NCBI GenBank assembly: GCA_004123355.1
Contig: SCHM01000001.1
Coordinates: 3,340,001 to 3,404,000 of the forward strand
Source of the DNA: Amphirosellinia nigrospora
Lineage: Eukaryota > Ascomycota > Sordariomycetes > Xylariales > Xylariaceae
Direction of reading: 5' to 3'
DNA length: 64,000 nucleotides
Translations under genes and position numbers: made by a program
Shown: piece after piece, positions 11,480 through 22,930 of the stretch
Numbering within the stretch: the stretch's first letter is position 1
Layout: each line of letters opens with the position of its first letter
The notes under the pieces: generated by a model
Databases searched by the model: none
Told to the model about the DNA's origin: nothing
The model's input: only the letters and a program-made list of their open reading frames with translations

Positions 11480-14350
11480 TCACTGTGATCTTCTCCTATC
11501 CACGTCTGACAAAACATCACAAATCGCGATCCACCGCTCAGTATGGCTAGGCTTGTTTTTCCAGAACCACATAGGCTTTACAGCATTAAGTCGCGGATGG
11601 TCGACATCCTTTTGTGCCAACCGACGTAACACCGCCTCCATTCCCTTGGCCGTCCTAAGGTGCTTAAAAACACGGTCAATGTTCGCTGCTACCCCCTCAA
11701 GCCGGACCAGCGAAGGCAAAACGGACGCGTATGCAAGTATTGTAGCGCCGATCCCGCCATTACGGCTGTTGCAACGGAGGACCCAGGTTGGCAAACACTC
11801 GGGTATGTGGTCTTAAACTGTTCGTACATGAATTCTGGGATGTCATCGCCATACGTACTGAGTACGGCAGCACCGTTGGTGGTACTAGTTGGGTTTGACC
11901 GCAAAAATGTCCCGTGGCAGTCCATCGCGTAGACAGCAATTACGTTCGGATGTCGAGCTGGGAAGCTCTCATCATCTGTAGACGAGTTCCCAGCGCTGGC
12001 GAAAAAGATGACGTCTTCTCCCGGTCCTTATATACTGCATCGATGGCGTCGCGTATTCCTTGGTCGTCGCGAGGGAAGCCGAAAGACATGGAGATAATGT
12101 CCGCTTTGCCGGTCTGTCCGGCCCAAAGGATAGCCTATTAAACCGGTTGCGTAAGGTTTACACGCTAACGACGATGTGACTACTCTACTTACCTTCTTGA
12201 TATTCTCATGGCTATTGTGAAGCGCGCTTGTGTTTTCGGCAACGCGCGCTACTAATATTTTACGGCTAGGCGCGCACTCCATGATTAGGCTTGCCATGAA
12301 GGTACCGTGACCAAAGGTATCATCCATTGTGTCTGATGCGCTGGGTTTTACGAAATCCACCTTTTCCGTGATACTTTTGATGAGCCCTTTTGCTTTAAAG
12401 GAAGGGAAATCCTCGTTGAACCCCGTATCTAAGATTGCAACTCGAACTGGGGTCGTGACTCGACACTGTCGCCGCGTATGCTCCACGTGCTCGCTAATTC
12501 TCTTTAGGTCCGCAAGCCACAATTTGGGAACAATGTTGCTGTGAAATAACTCCTCGGTCTCGGGATCAATGATGTGTCAAGTGGGCTGGGCTTCTTGCCG
12601 ACGTATGTAAGATCTCCTGATCGAGCTTGAAAGCCGCTTTTTGCCAACCATGCAAGGGGCGGACCACATTCTTATGAAGTATCCTCCTTCTCCTGAGAAT
12701 ACCTGCTTGTCCTTCGCTCTCAGACGTTGACCCAATAAGCCCCTGTCGAGTTCGCTTGTATTTTGGAGGGACGAAATTTTCGCTAGTGAGACAAAAATTC
12801 ACAGTCCAATCGAAATATTTCTTGCTATCGGTGAAACCAGACCAACCTACTTTTTTTAGCTCTAATAATTCGTCAATAGCTCTCTTGTGATTGAAATTCG
12901 CCTGCCCGACCATATTTCGACGTTTTGGGGTCTGAAAGGGTTTAGCAAGACCTATCTCCAGGAGCAATACAGCTAGGTCGAAAATTCGAGGACATCGATG
13001 GGTTAACAGGTCTTCGTAAATAATGTCTGATTCTATGCTGCTGACGGCGCCAAAAGGTAATGATAGATATGCGCGAAGAGGTAATTGGTCCTTATGTCCG
13101 TTGGTGACTTCCTCAGACATGAACCAGATTGTGTCACTCGACCACTTAATTCGCATCAATTCTGAGTTGTAGTATTTCCAGTATGATAGTGCCACAGCAT
13201 AAGATAGTATCACCTTGTCTTTGGGTGTAAGCTCGTAGTCGCGGAGGACGCCTTTAAGAGATACCCCTGGCCCGGCCGCGAAAATTTGATTTAAGAGTTC
13301 AGTTTCCCTGCGCAGGAAAAAGCCGCGATTGAGTTTGAACACGAGAAATAGACGAGCGGTGTAATCCATTTCCAGGATTGGGCAGAAGCCCCCTCGCTCG
13401 AGCGCTTCGCAGTCGTCGTCCATAGTGTCCCCTACCTGGCTGATTCCTCAATTATTAGCGAGATCGGGTTGTAGTAAGTGAAGATTGTTAAAAAAGCCAA
13501 TACGGCGTACGATTGGACATTGAATTTATCTTCAAACTATAATAAACCTTCAAATCAACCGTTAGATTACCTTTCAGGGTCACCCTGGGGTTTGCTTGAC
13601 AGTTTATTACAGTGCGTATTCGGCGGTCTGTCAAGGTTATAATTGCAAATATTATAGGAGATATACATACTCTCTTAAGCAAAACTCCTGCCACGCCGCC
13701 ATATCTGTAGCCGAAACAAGTAAAGTTAGGTCTTGGTCTTCAGGTTCGTGAAGACATAACCTTGCCAGATGCCTCAACTCCTCGATATCTTGTTGTGCCG
13801 CTGCTGCTCCGCTACCGGCCCCGTGTGAGGCTGGTTCGCATAAGGCGATCAATTGGAGTGCATCGAATGCGCCATCAGCGAGGCCATCCGAACAATCAGA
13901 GCTGTCAAGTTGGACCGCGCAATTGGGTAGTTCCACAGTAACATTGTCATCTTTGGTCAAGCCGCTGAGGAGATCATTACAAGCAACCTCCAAATTACGA
14001 GCGTCGTCCTTTTGTATCCTAAAGAAGGCTGTCAGACACCTCTTTAGGTCAGTTGAACGGTTCAGAATGAAGGGAGATGCGAGATAGGATGGTCTTTTAA
14101 TGGGGCGGCTAATAGCTTGCAAGTCTCGTAATATGGTATGACATAGCTGTTCGACTTCCGGCTCAATCCAGTAAGGTGGAAGAGATTCAAGATATGTGCT
14201 AATTAAGTGAAGCCTCACGGCTACGCTATTCGCTATGCGGTAAGAGTCTAAATCAGAAGGTGTTAGGTGCCCCTGCTTAGAGACAAGAAATATAGCTTGG
14301 GAAATCTCTGCAGCATTTGATACCAAGAGGGTTGAAGCAGCTTCAGCCAT
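11480..14350 (-). CDS. Subtilisin-like serine protease with helical N-terminus and DUF7580-like domain (HET-Q2-like candidate)
   Basis: Three parts are visible. First, an N-terminal helical region of about 225 residues starts at the ATG at 14350 (MAEAASTLLVS). Second, after a 231-bp intron (13440-13670), comes a region resembling the fungal DUF7580 domain, with RIFDLAVLLLEIGLAKPF near 12990-12940. Third is a peptidase S8 domain: AILDTGF carries the catalytic Asp near 12428, FGHGTFMASL the His near 12308, FFASAGNS the oxyanion Asn near 12010, and PGSSVATAVMAG the Ser near 11780. Intron 12135-12193 lies inside the S8 domain. The stop is at 11480-11482. No signal peptide is seen, so it is probably cytosolic, unlike secreted subtilases. 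The frame shifts in several places. The likely role, by analogy with HET-Q2, is activating the adjacent gasdermin. The whole triad is present. Confidence 0.82.
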
Positions 14351-14596
14351 GTTGTCGCAGTGAGATGCTCCTTCGTGTAGGATAACCAGTATCAAGGGAT
14401 AATCAGTATCAAGGGATAAAATTCATTCTCCGTGGTATTGCATTTCCCCGCTCGACGTTTTTGGAAGTCAGCAGTCAGCTCTCATGTAACCTCAGCCCAA
14501 CCTCATTTCGTAGATTCAGCTTTTTCGGGCGCACGTAAAACACATCATTTCTTTGAGTTAATTTGAGAAAGAGTCGGCAATTCGCTTGGATATATC
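14351..14596. promoter_or_regulatory. Shared 246-bp promoter of protease and WD40 genes
   Basis: The two start codons face away from each other across only 246 bp, so expression of the protease and the WD40 protein is probably linked. Two tandem 17-bp copies of CAGTATCAAGGGATAAT (second copy ends in A) occupy 14387-14420, just upstream of the protease ATG. Confidence 0.6.
14387..14420. repeat. Tandem 17-bp duplication in the shared promoter
   Basis: CAGTATCAAGGGATAAT is followed directly by the same sequence with the last base changed to A. It could be a simple slippage duplication or a doubled protein-binding site. Nothing in the window repeats it elsewhere. Confidence 0.8.
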
Positions 14597-17234
14597 ATGG
14601 ACCCAACGGAGCCATCCATTTTGATGCTCACGAAGTCGTGCATCTCCAAGTTTGAGGAGCTCATTGACCTTCATGGTCCAAGGCGCATCGAGTTAGAAAA
14701 CAGGCTGGCCGATTTCAATCTTTGGGCTGATGGCGTTGGTGCGTTATCAAAGCCTGGATCTTCACTTGATTCTAGGCTACAAGGCCGGGTTAATGACCTT
14801 GCTTTGGTCAAGAACGTTCTGGGTACATTAGCCGACTCTTTGGATTACTACAAGGACGTTGCAAAAATAGAGTCAAGCTCCTATGAAGGAATCCAAACCC
14901 TAGACTCTACCATTAAGAACCTCGCTTTGATTGGTGTGGCCATCCGTCGGACTGGGAAGGCATCGAGACACCGCAAGGCCGATCGAACATTCAACCAGGA
15001 TGAGCACCAGGAATTTAGAGCACATCTCGAATGCATAATACTCCTTCGTCCAACGCAAGAAGGTCTTTTCCACCAGACAGAAATCGGAGGGTATGCTGCT
15101 GAGTTGGACCACTCCAAACTGACCCCCTCCAGCATCGCTTAATCACGGCGAACCTTAAACGAAGACATAACTTCCGCGTGGCGCAAAAACGATCGAAGCA
15201 TCAAAGGGAAACTTATGGACAACTTTCAACTCCAACTATACCTTTTACTGCCAACGACTCGTTGCAGGGTCCACCTCTTCTCAATGCGAAGAGAATGGTT
15301 GAACGGTCACATCTTGTTGACAGAGATACTAAGCGCATTGCACCAACCATAGCGGGATTCTCATTAGCATCTACAGCCGAGGGGACTCTACGAGATGCGT
15401 CGGTTGTCAGAAGGTATAACCCAGGGTTAGCGAAGACGCAAATCACATCCATTGCTTCTGATGCCGAGTTCCCGCAACCCCCTCCTATATCTTCGGATCG
15501 ACAGGTAGCAAAGTGTCCCTGCTGTTGCCAGTCTTTACCAATATACTTTTACGGATCCTCAGACCTGGAAGTAAGCAGTTACTATGAAAGCACTATGCCT
15601 AATTCGAAGTCAGTGCTAACAGCCCAATCTCAAGGCAGCATATAATCGAGGACTTGTGTCCCTACACCTGCGTTGCCGAAAACTGCCCTACTCCACAACT
15701 GCTCTTTTGCACACGAAACGAATGGGAGAATCATGTTAGACAGAACCATTTGCCTCGGTGGCAATGCCCATTCTGCGATGAGGGAGATGTAGACTACCCA
15801 TGATCGAGAGTATGGGGAGCCATATAGAAGTCGATCACCAAGAGGAACTCGTAAAAAACTCACTTGCGACTCTTCTCTCTTGGTCTGCAGTTCAGGTTAT
15901 TGGAATCGAATCCTGTCCTCTATGCGCTTCGTGCGGACCTGAAGACTCGACGGAATTGATTGACCATGTCCTACAACATACCTACGAATTCGCGCTACGA
16001 GCTCTTCCGTGGCCACCTCCTGCCACACATAACCTGAATATACAGCCGGGAAGCTTCAGTCTTCCTGAAAATTTAGAGCATGCAGGAGACATCCAACACT
16101 GGATCGACGAGGCGGCCCACGCAGGAGAAGGGGTCCCAGGCCTGGCATTGTGCAGTTATGATGCAGCCGACCATTCAACCCCCACGCTTACTAATATTTC
16201 GGAGTATAACGACTATTATTTAACTAATGAGTACTTCAATGAAAGCCACAGAGATAACTCTTCGAGACCACAAAGCTGCCCTACCGTTGATTCTAACCTC
16301 TCGGCTGTATCTGTGGAATCGTTAATATCGGCTAAGTCGGTTAATACGAGTGCCCCTTTACAGATGCTTGAGGGCCATACTGAGTGGGTTAGGTCGGTTA
16401 CATTCTCGCCCGACGGCAAAACAATTGCGTCAGCGTCAGGCGATTTTACAGTACGCCTGTGGTCAGTGGCAACGGGCGAACAACTACAGAGGCTTAAGGG
16501 CCATACTGGTGCGGTTATGACAGTAACCTTCTCGCCTGATGGTAGTTTTGTCATATCAGGATCACGAGACTATAGAATTATGTGTTGGTCAACCGATACG
16601 GGCTCTCTCCAAATGAGTCTTAGGGGCCATAATGATGTGGTTAACTCAATCGCCTACTCGCCCGATCAGGCTCTCATCGTATCAGGATCTAGCGACAGCA
16701 CGGCTCGGGTATGGTCAGCGTTAACAGGGGAACAAGAACGTGTGCTCGAGGGCCATACTAATGGGGTTACAGTCGTCGCATTTTCACACGATGGCAATCT
16801 CATCGCATCGGGATCTGACGATTGTAACGTCCAGGTCTGGTCGGTTGATTCAGGCTTATGCCTATATACAATTTATGGCCATGCTGGTTCCATCCTATCG
16901 GTCGCGTTCTCACTTGATAACCAAAATATCAGAACGAGGTCTTGCGATGGTAATCCAAGCTCTGGTCGTGTGATACTGGCACAAACCTGCGAACATTCGA
17001 CGGCTATACTGATTCAAGCACATTCGCCATTTCCAGCAATAGTCAGATCGTAGCGTTAGGGCTTGATGATTATACAATACAGCTCCAGGCGGCCATGCGG
17101 GCAAGCACCTAAAGACACTCAAGGGCCATACTAATGTAGTTATATCGGTCGCATTCTCTCCCGACGATACAATGATTGTCTCAGGGTCATATGATAAAAC
17201 AGTATGCATTTGGTCAGTTGATACAAGCACATAG
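14597..17234 (+). CDS. C2H2-like / WD40 repeat protein of fungal STAND type
   Basis: The N-terminus (ATG 14597) carries [16 protein letters not shown], a motif common at the start of fungal multi-domain surveillance proteins. Next is [12 protein letters not shown] near 15137 and two degenerate Cys/His zinc-finger clusters between about 15510 and 15990 ([27 protein letters not shown], then HVLQH). From about 16355 come WD40 repeats of ~42 residues with the GHT...FSPDG...SGS.D..RVWS pattern. Four are clear, a fifth is partial and a last one lies at about 17115-17230, in another frame. The frame changes near 15137, 15640, 15800 and 16940-17100. I see no NACHT or NB-ARC ATPase, so this is not a complete NLR. 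It may bind ligands or act as a scaffold. Divergent from the protease gene, it could belong to the same cell-death locus, which is inference. Confidence 0.75.
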
Positions 17235-17617
17235 CTACATGCGTAGCGATATCTACACGCTGGATAGCGTGACCGGAGTTGGCTGGTTGAGATCATAACC
17301 CAAAATATAATATCTAGGCTAGAATAATACTTATAAATCTTGCATGCTCTTATTAATATCATGGGTGGTGTGGCTTAACTGCAAGGCCCTTGGCGTATTT
17401 GCTTTGAAGTTTCTTATTTCATAAGTGCCAACACTTTGATCTGTACCGCGCAAAACAGTCTTCTGTTAAGGGTCAGTTACCAAGGCCAAGGTGAGGGGTA
17501 TAGTCAAATTCACCCAATCTTACTTCTTCGAGAGGAGCAACTCCAAGCTGTCATGTCTCACTTGTTCATTTTACATCCATCCTACTGAGCAACCCTGAAT
17601 TTCATAATCCCCCCGAT
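17235..17617. other. Intergenic region
   Basis: AT-rich after the WD40 stop, followed by the promoter of the flavoenzyme gene. No gene is seen. Confidence 0.5.
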
Positions 17618-18971
17618 ATGCCGATTGACTTCAGCCTCAGCACCTCGGAGGCAGAGACGCAAGCTGCCGCAGCAAGATTCGCCAAAGACGTCCTTAGCAA
17701 GGCACGTTCTACATATCTAGCCTGCTCGTCATCTAGCAACCGATTCCAATCCACCCGGCCAACCTACGAAGCCGGTGTCGCTGCCGGCTTAATCAAAGGC
17801 CAACTATCGCCCAGAATCGGCGGCAATGCCGGGTCACTCGTTGAGGCTGCAATCCTAGTCGAGGAGTTCTACGCAGTCGAGCCGTCGGCATCACTGACCA
17901 TTTTCGCAACAGGATTGGGTCTCACACCCTTCAACCTAGTACAAGATCCTACAAAGAACGACTTCCTCGCCCCTTTCTTTCCGGGACTGGTGCTCCCCTT
18001 GCTTCTCTCGTCTTCAGCGAGCCAGGCGGCGTGGCGAACTGGCTAGAGAAAGGCGGCAAAGGCCTTAATACCACCGCGCGTAAGGAAGGCGATGAATGGG
18101 TCTTGAACGGTGAGAAGATTTGGGCGACGAACAGCGCGGGATGGGATTTTAAGGGCGTGGATCTGGCTTGTGTCGTTTGTCGGGACGTGACCAAATCTCC
18201 AAGTCAGCGGGACAAGAGCCACGACCCGGAAGATAGCATCTTGGTCCTACTTGTCACCCGGGAAGATCTGGACCGCAACGGCCCCGGTGCTTTCGAGGTG
18301 ATACGCGAGGTGGATATGATGGGCCACACATCAGTTTCCGGGCCTCATATCAAATACACAAACGTCCGCGTACCAGACAAGAACGTCCTCTGCAAGCCTG
18401 GCGAAGGCGCCGCCATCGTAAACGGCTCGTTCGACTGCAGCGCCGTACTCGTAGTGGATGAGCGCGATGGTGTGTCATGCGCGCCGCCTTCGACGCTGCG
18501 CTCGCTTTCGCCAAGGGCCACGACGCCGCGGGGCAGTGCCGCTACTCGAGCGTCAGGCCGTGGCCGATTTACTATCAGGCATTAAGATGCAAACCGAAGC
18601 TTGCCGCGCCTTAACATGGAAAGCCGCACATGCCATGGAGAATGGCCCGGGCGATTACCACGCCCGGCGCGAGCTGGCATTAGCTGCCAAAGTCTACGGT
18701 AGTGATAATGCTGTGAAGGCGGTTACCGACGCAATCAATGTTGTTGGGATGTGAGTTATCATAATAATTCCTGCTATCATTGCTTATTGCTGATGTGAAC
18801 TCAAGTACGGCGTATGACTCGAGCCTGCCGTTCACTGAGCTACTGACCAATGCTATGGTTTTGCCAATTTTTGACGGTGGCAACGTGGGTATCAGAAGGC
18901 GACACCTACAACAGTTGATGCTGAACCCAGAATACGATGCCTGGGCGGCGACATATGGATCGCATAAATAG
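17618..18971 (+). CDS. Nitroalkane-oxidase-like acyl-CoA dehydrogenase superfamily flavoenzyme
   Basis: This is an FAD enzyme of the acyl-CoA dehydrogenase fold. Segments such as SEPGGVANWLEKGG, TARKEGDEWVLNGEK, KGVDLACVVCR and the C-terminal WAATYGS resemble nitroalkane oxidase of Fusarium oxysporum, which oxidises nitroalkanes to aldehyde, nitrite and H2O2, more than ordinary acyl-CoA dehydrogenases. An intron is at 18751-18805 and the stop at 18969-18971. After it, AYDSSLPF carries an Asp that may match the catalytic base (Asp402 of the Fusarium enzyme, recalled from memory, not aligned here). FDGGNVGIRRR is conserved. The frame changes near 17983, where one G seems missing, and again around 18450-18540. 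Length is close to the family's ~440 residues. It could also be an unassigned acyl-CoA dehydrogenase paralogue. Confidence 0.8.
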
Positions 18972-19516
18972 GGGTAATAGTAGGGCAGGCCCGGGGCGCG
19001 AGACAAAGTACAAACATTTGAATATTGGCGGCACTAACCGCACTACTCATAAACTGGATTTGAGGTGGGGTTTGTGTCGGGAGTTGGGTAATCGGTTTCT
19101 CTATATGTACCGTGGGTGCTTCATCGTCGACACTTATCAGCTGATTGTAATATCTAGACAAGGTCCTTGAGAAAGTGAGGTGAGGCGTAATGGCTGTGCT
19201 TCTCATAAAATCATCCTTACTCGTCTTTACTAGACCTCTAATTCGAGCAACATCACTGCGTAAGAAAACAGAGTGCCGATGAGGAACATTAAAGGTCTGG
19301 GCAAAGAGTTGTTTTATGAACACAAGTTGCTCAAGGAGCATAGGTTGGTAATGTCGTTACTACATGCTCCTCATTCTCAAACTAATTAGTATTGGGAAAC
19401 CCCTCGGGTAGAAGACTATTGATCGATGCCTGAACAAACATAACTATAAAAGTCAACACGATGCCAAAAATATAAGAGTTGCTACATCCGATGTTAAGCC
19501 CTCCCGCATACATAAC
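18972..19516. other. Intergenic region between convergent genes
   Basis: 545 bp of 3' flanks. Open frames on both strands overlap and have no motif. Nothing else is seen. Confidence 0.45.
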
Positions 19517-20449
19517 TTAAACTTCTCTACCGAGAAACCTTGATAAGAAGGCCTCTACTTCCTTCTCTGGCACCTTTCTGAACGAAACAGTGCCTAGTGA
19601 TGGTTCAACTGGACTGAGAGTCTGAGTGCTGGTGATTCGACTAGGCATGATGTTCTCATCAGGCTTAATTTCCGCAGCCAGAATCCGTACTGACTTGTTC
19701 AAGTCCCACCCTGGCTGACAAACGACAGACAGATTTGGGATTGGATACCTGATTGTGGAAGTCAGACGCCTTTCCTCTAGTGGAGGGCGAAGTGACACGG
19801 ACGAATTCGTGATCTTCGGGATGGTGAAAGTCATCGGATGGCGAGGCAAGGCTCTGCGCTCAGGCGATATGACGATTGGATTAGATTCATTGCCGCCAGG
19901 TAGGTTCAATCTTCTGTACCAATCCTGATATTTTCTCGCCTCTCGTTCTAATCTCTTCTGCTTTCTAGACTTTTTTGGCCAAGGGAATGGTCCTGCGCCG
20001 TTGCACTGGATGAAGTCGACTAGCTGTGCGAATGGGATGGTAGAGGTATCCAGTCCCCTGAATTTGTGCACACAGATGAAAGGTTTGGAGTGTTCTTGGA
20101 TTGTAGATGGTTTGTCTTCCGGTAAGACGGATCCGGGCCCTGAAGGTAAAATGTTAACTTCCCACCCATCTCGCAACTCGGGTCAACAGGGCAGGATGGG
20201 CTACTCACAGAAGTGATTCGAGACACGTTCAAATACGCGCCAACTAAAATAAAACAGAGAATATCGCGGGGCTCTCTGTTCCATTTCTTCCATGATGCCG
20301 CAAAACTGCTTCGCCATCTCCCTAACAAGCGCTTGGTCTCTTCCTTGCCCTTCTGCTTCTAGCTTCCGCTGCATCTGGGTCATGACGGATTTGAAACCCA
20401 TAATGGGGACCTCGAAAGGTTTTTGGTCACGACGCTTTCTTCTAGCCAT
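19517..20449 (-). CDS. Hypothetical protein, two exons, basic N-terminus
   Basis: Not recognised. The ATG at 20449 starts with MARRKRRDQKPFEVP, a basic patch that could be a nuclear signal. Exon 1 continues to 20209. A 69-bp intron (20140-20208, GTGAGT donor, CAG acceptor) keeps the frame into exon 2, which runs to the stop at 19517. The full product is about 287 residues, with a second basic cluster (KKSRKQKRLERE) near the middle and a hydrophobic end (EAFLSRFLG). No membrane span or enzyme motif is seen. The clean splice and codon pattern argue for a real gene. Confidence 0.65.
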
Positions 20450-21586
20450 GGAGGAAGCCTGGCTATAGATGCTTGGGAAAACGCCAAAACCCTTTCGCTA
20501 CACTAAAGGTGAGAGCGAGAAGCTCGAAAAGGAGGGGGTTGTAATATCTCCGTGGTATATTGGGTAGAATGCCAAAGAGTGTTGTTTGCTGCTCTAGGTT
20601 GGTATGCATACTTAGTAGCTACTTACCTACCAGGTAGCAAAATAGTGGAAAAAGTATTTTACAGCAACCTAGATTGAAGCTGTGCAGGTGAGGTAATGAA
20701 AAGGTCCATCGCGACTCCTTAAGTATAAAGTTTCATGGCAACTAATACTTATCAAGGTAGGCACCGAGACCAGCCACCTACCTACGCCAATAGGTAAATT
20801 TAGGTAGGTAGCACTTTCCATGAGGTAACCTGGGCCAATGTTATGTCGTCATCCTTGGTTTTTAAAATATGAAAACGCTCTTATTTTTCAGTGTAGAATC
20901 TCTTGAATAAGCCTTATATTTCGAACATTTAGCTTGCCCAAACAGCCCCGAATACCATCGAAGGACACTTAGCCAGCCCTATCCGTATATATCCGCGGTG
21001 CCTTCTATTTCGTCGTGTCAATTAGTCAGCCCGTCAAGGCTGTTCACTGATGAATACTAATTGTTAAGTTATTTGAGATATAACAGGTAGGTCCTATAGT
21101 CTGTCATATATTCGGCCAACCTTGTCGATTTTGGGTTCATCCCGCCCAAAGGTTTAAGTGAAATGCAGCGTGGCAAGAATCTACCTGCTGCTCTTACCGC
21201 AGCGGGAAGCTCTTATTACGTGCAGCTATTGTTTAAATAATTTTACACGCTTATGCCTCCTCAACTGAATGCTATACTATCGAACCGCTAGTAAAATATG
21301 GTGGAGGTAAAGATCTCCACTATGATTGGCTGTAGCAGGGTTGCCGTCCGGGGTAAATAAGCTAAGGGTCCCGCTGAAGTACGATAAGCCTGGGCCAATT
21401 AAGCCTGACGTCGTTGATGTTGACTTTTCAACTAATTGTCACCTGTGCCAAGGACTAAACGCCTTTGAAGAGCTCTTTTCAAAATCGACCCTCTCTTTTT
21501 TCCCAGACAACTTAGCATCAATTGCGTCACCCATTTTATTCTCGAGTTTATCGAATTGTTACAGGACCTCGCTCCATCGCCGCCTC
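20450..21586. promoter_or_regulatory. Divergent intergenic region with TAGGTA repeats
   Basis: This stretch separates two divergent genes. Clusters of CTACCTA/TAGGTAGG occur at about 20615-20640 and 20770-20830. An open frame from 21326 overlaps the next gene but starts at a non-ATG codon and has no motif in its first part. Confidence 0.45.
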
Positions 21587-22912
21587 ATGGGCCCGAACAC
21601 CGGAGCGCGCCTCGTGCGTGTTCAACCCACTCATATTCTCCATGCGATTCGGCACAGGACCTCACATATCCCACTTCGGCTCCCACTCAACCCAAGCCAA
21701 GGATATAGCTACTCGCGCATAGCTTCCTCGCGCTCACCATACCCCAATAATGCGCTACAAACGCAACTTCGCCTAGCATCCACATCCTCGACGTCACAAG
21801 TCAAGACCTTAGACACGAGCTTCGCGAAGTCGCCTCCCACCGAGCCAGGACCACTCTCAGATGCTCTAAACCCACCCATCGACACGCCCTCCCCCTCTCG
21901 ACCTCCCGGTCCGCGACCCCGCGCGAACCGCTTCACCTACCTCATCAAGCTCGGCAAGGCATACACGACCTTCTACAAGACGGGCCTGAAAGCCGTATTC
22001 ACGAACCGGCGGCTCCTCCGCGACCTATCCGACACGCCTCCCCGGGCCTCTCCACGCCCGCGACGCTCGCGCGGGGTAGCGCAGCGGGAACAACCGTAGC
22101 CGCCACAGTTTCCATACCCAATTCGGCACTATCTCACTCCCTCGACAAGAGCGCCAACCCCACGCGCGCCTCTCTCCTCCTCAGGGCGCGCGTGGCCCAC
22201 GACCTGGCGCGGCTACCGCTGTTCGGGTTGGTCGTGCTAGTCTGTGGGGAGTTCACGCCGCTGGTCGTTCTGTTGCTACCGCGCCTGACGCCGTACACCT
22301 GCCGTATCCCCGCGCAGGCTAACGTGATCGTGAGTAACTCCCAAAAAACCATACGGCTCTTTAGTAAATCTAAGAGCTGGAGGTTTCCTATCTGGTGGGG
22401 CGAGAGCGTGTCTCACCCAGACGCCCCCGAGACACTCATACACGACGACTAACCCCACATGTGTTGCAGAGGAAATCCATCGAGGCCCGCCGCAGCGCGA
22501 GCTTCCGCGCCTTATCCACGTGAGCTCCGAATCCGCAGCCCTCGCCAAAGTAGCCGACGGACACATCTGCCGCAGCCTAGGCCTCGGCAGTTCGGTTTGG
22601 GATAAGACAGGTTTCGACGTGCCGTGGGCGAGGTCGCGCGCCACCCAGGCCGTGAGATGCATCGTGCAAGACGATGCCATGTTGAGGAATGGCGGCGGCG
22701 TGCGCGCGCTGGTCGACGACGAGGTCGTGCTTGCGTGCGAGGAGCGCGGTATCGATACCCTAGAGACAGATATTGCTTCTCTAAGAAGCCGGCTCGAGGC
22801 TTGGGTGACGAGGTCGGCGCCCTCGCAACTGCGTGATGTGGAGGCAGCCCTAGAGGAGGCGACGGATAAGGTCAGACGGCTCTTGCTCGGTCTAGATGGG
22901 CCGATATTATGA
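21587..22912 (+). CDS. LETM1-like mitochondrial inner-membrane protein
   Basis: The ATG at 21587 begins a long Arg/Ser/Pro-rich, acid-poor leader typical of mitochondrial import. RFTYLIKLGKAYTTFYKTG precedes the LETM1-type core. That core is LARLPLFGLVVLVCGEFTPL followed by PYTCRIPAQ, a membrane span and the start of the ribosome-binding-like domain of the LETM1/Mdm38 family, which acts in K+/H+ homeostasis and translation at the inner membrane. An intron is at 22330-22469 with an ACTAACC branch site. The C-terminal part includes LGLGSSVWDKTG and ends at 22912 in a short ATG microsatellite. The frame changes near 22050-22110 and 22519. It is shorter than true LETM1 and without visible EF hands, so I assign it to the LETM1-like group only. 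Confidence 0.78.
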
Positions 22913-22930
22913 TGATGATGACGATGATGA
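22909..22930. repeat. ATG/ACG trinucleotide microsatellite
   Basis: About seven near-identical trinucleotides (ATGATGATGACGATGATGA) overlap the stop codon of the LETM1-like gene. Confidence 0.8.

Noticed and set aside
12566-13423. Reading the DUF7580-like region as a protein kinase
   Set aside because: It lacks the HRD and DFG motifs. Only a loose resemblance of the LLLEIGL segment to a kinase C-lobe is seen.
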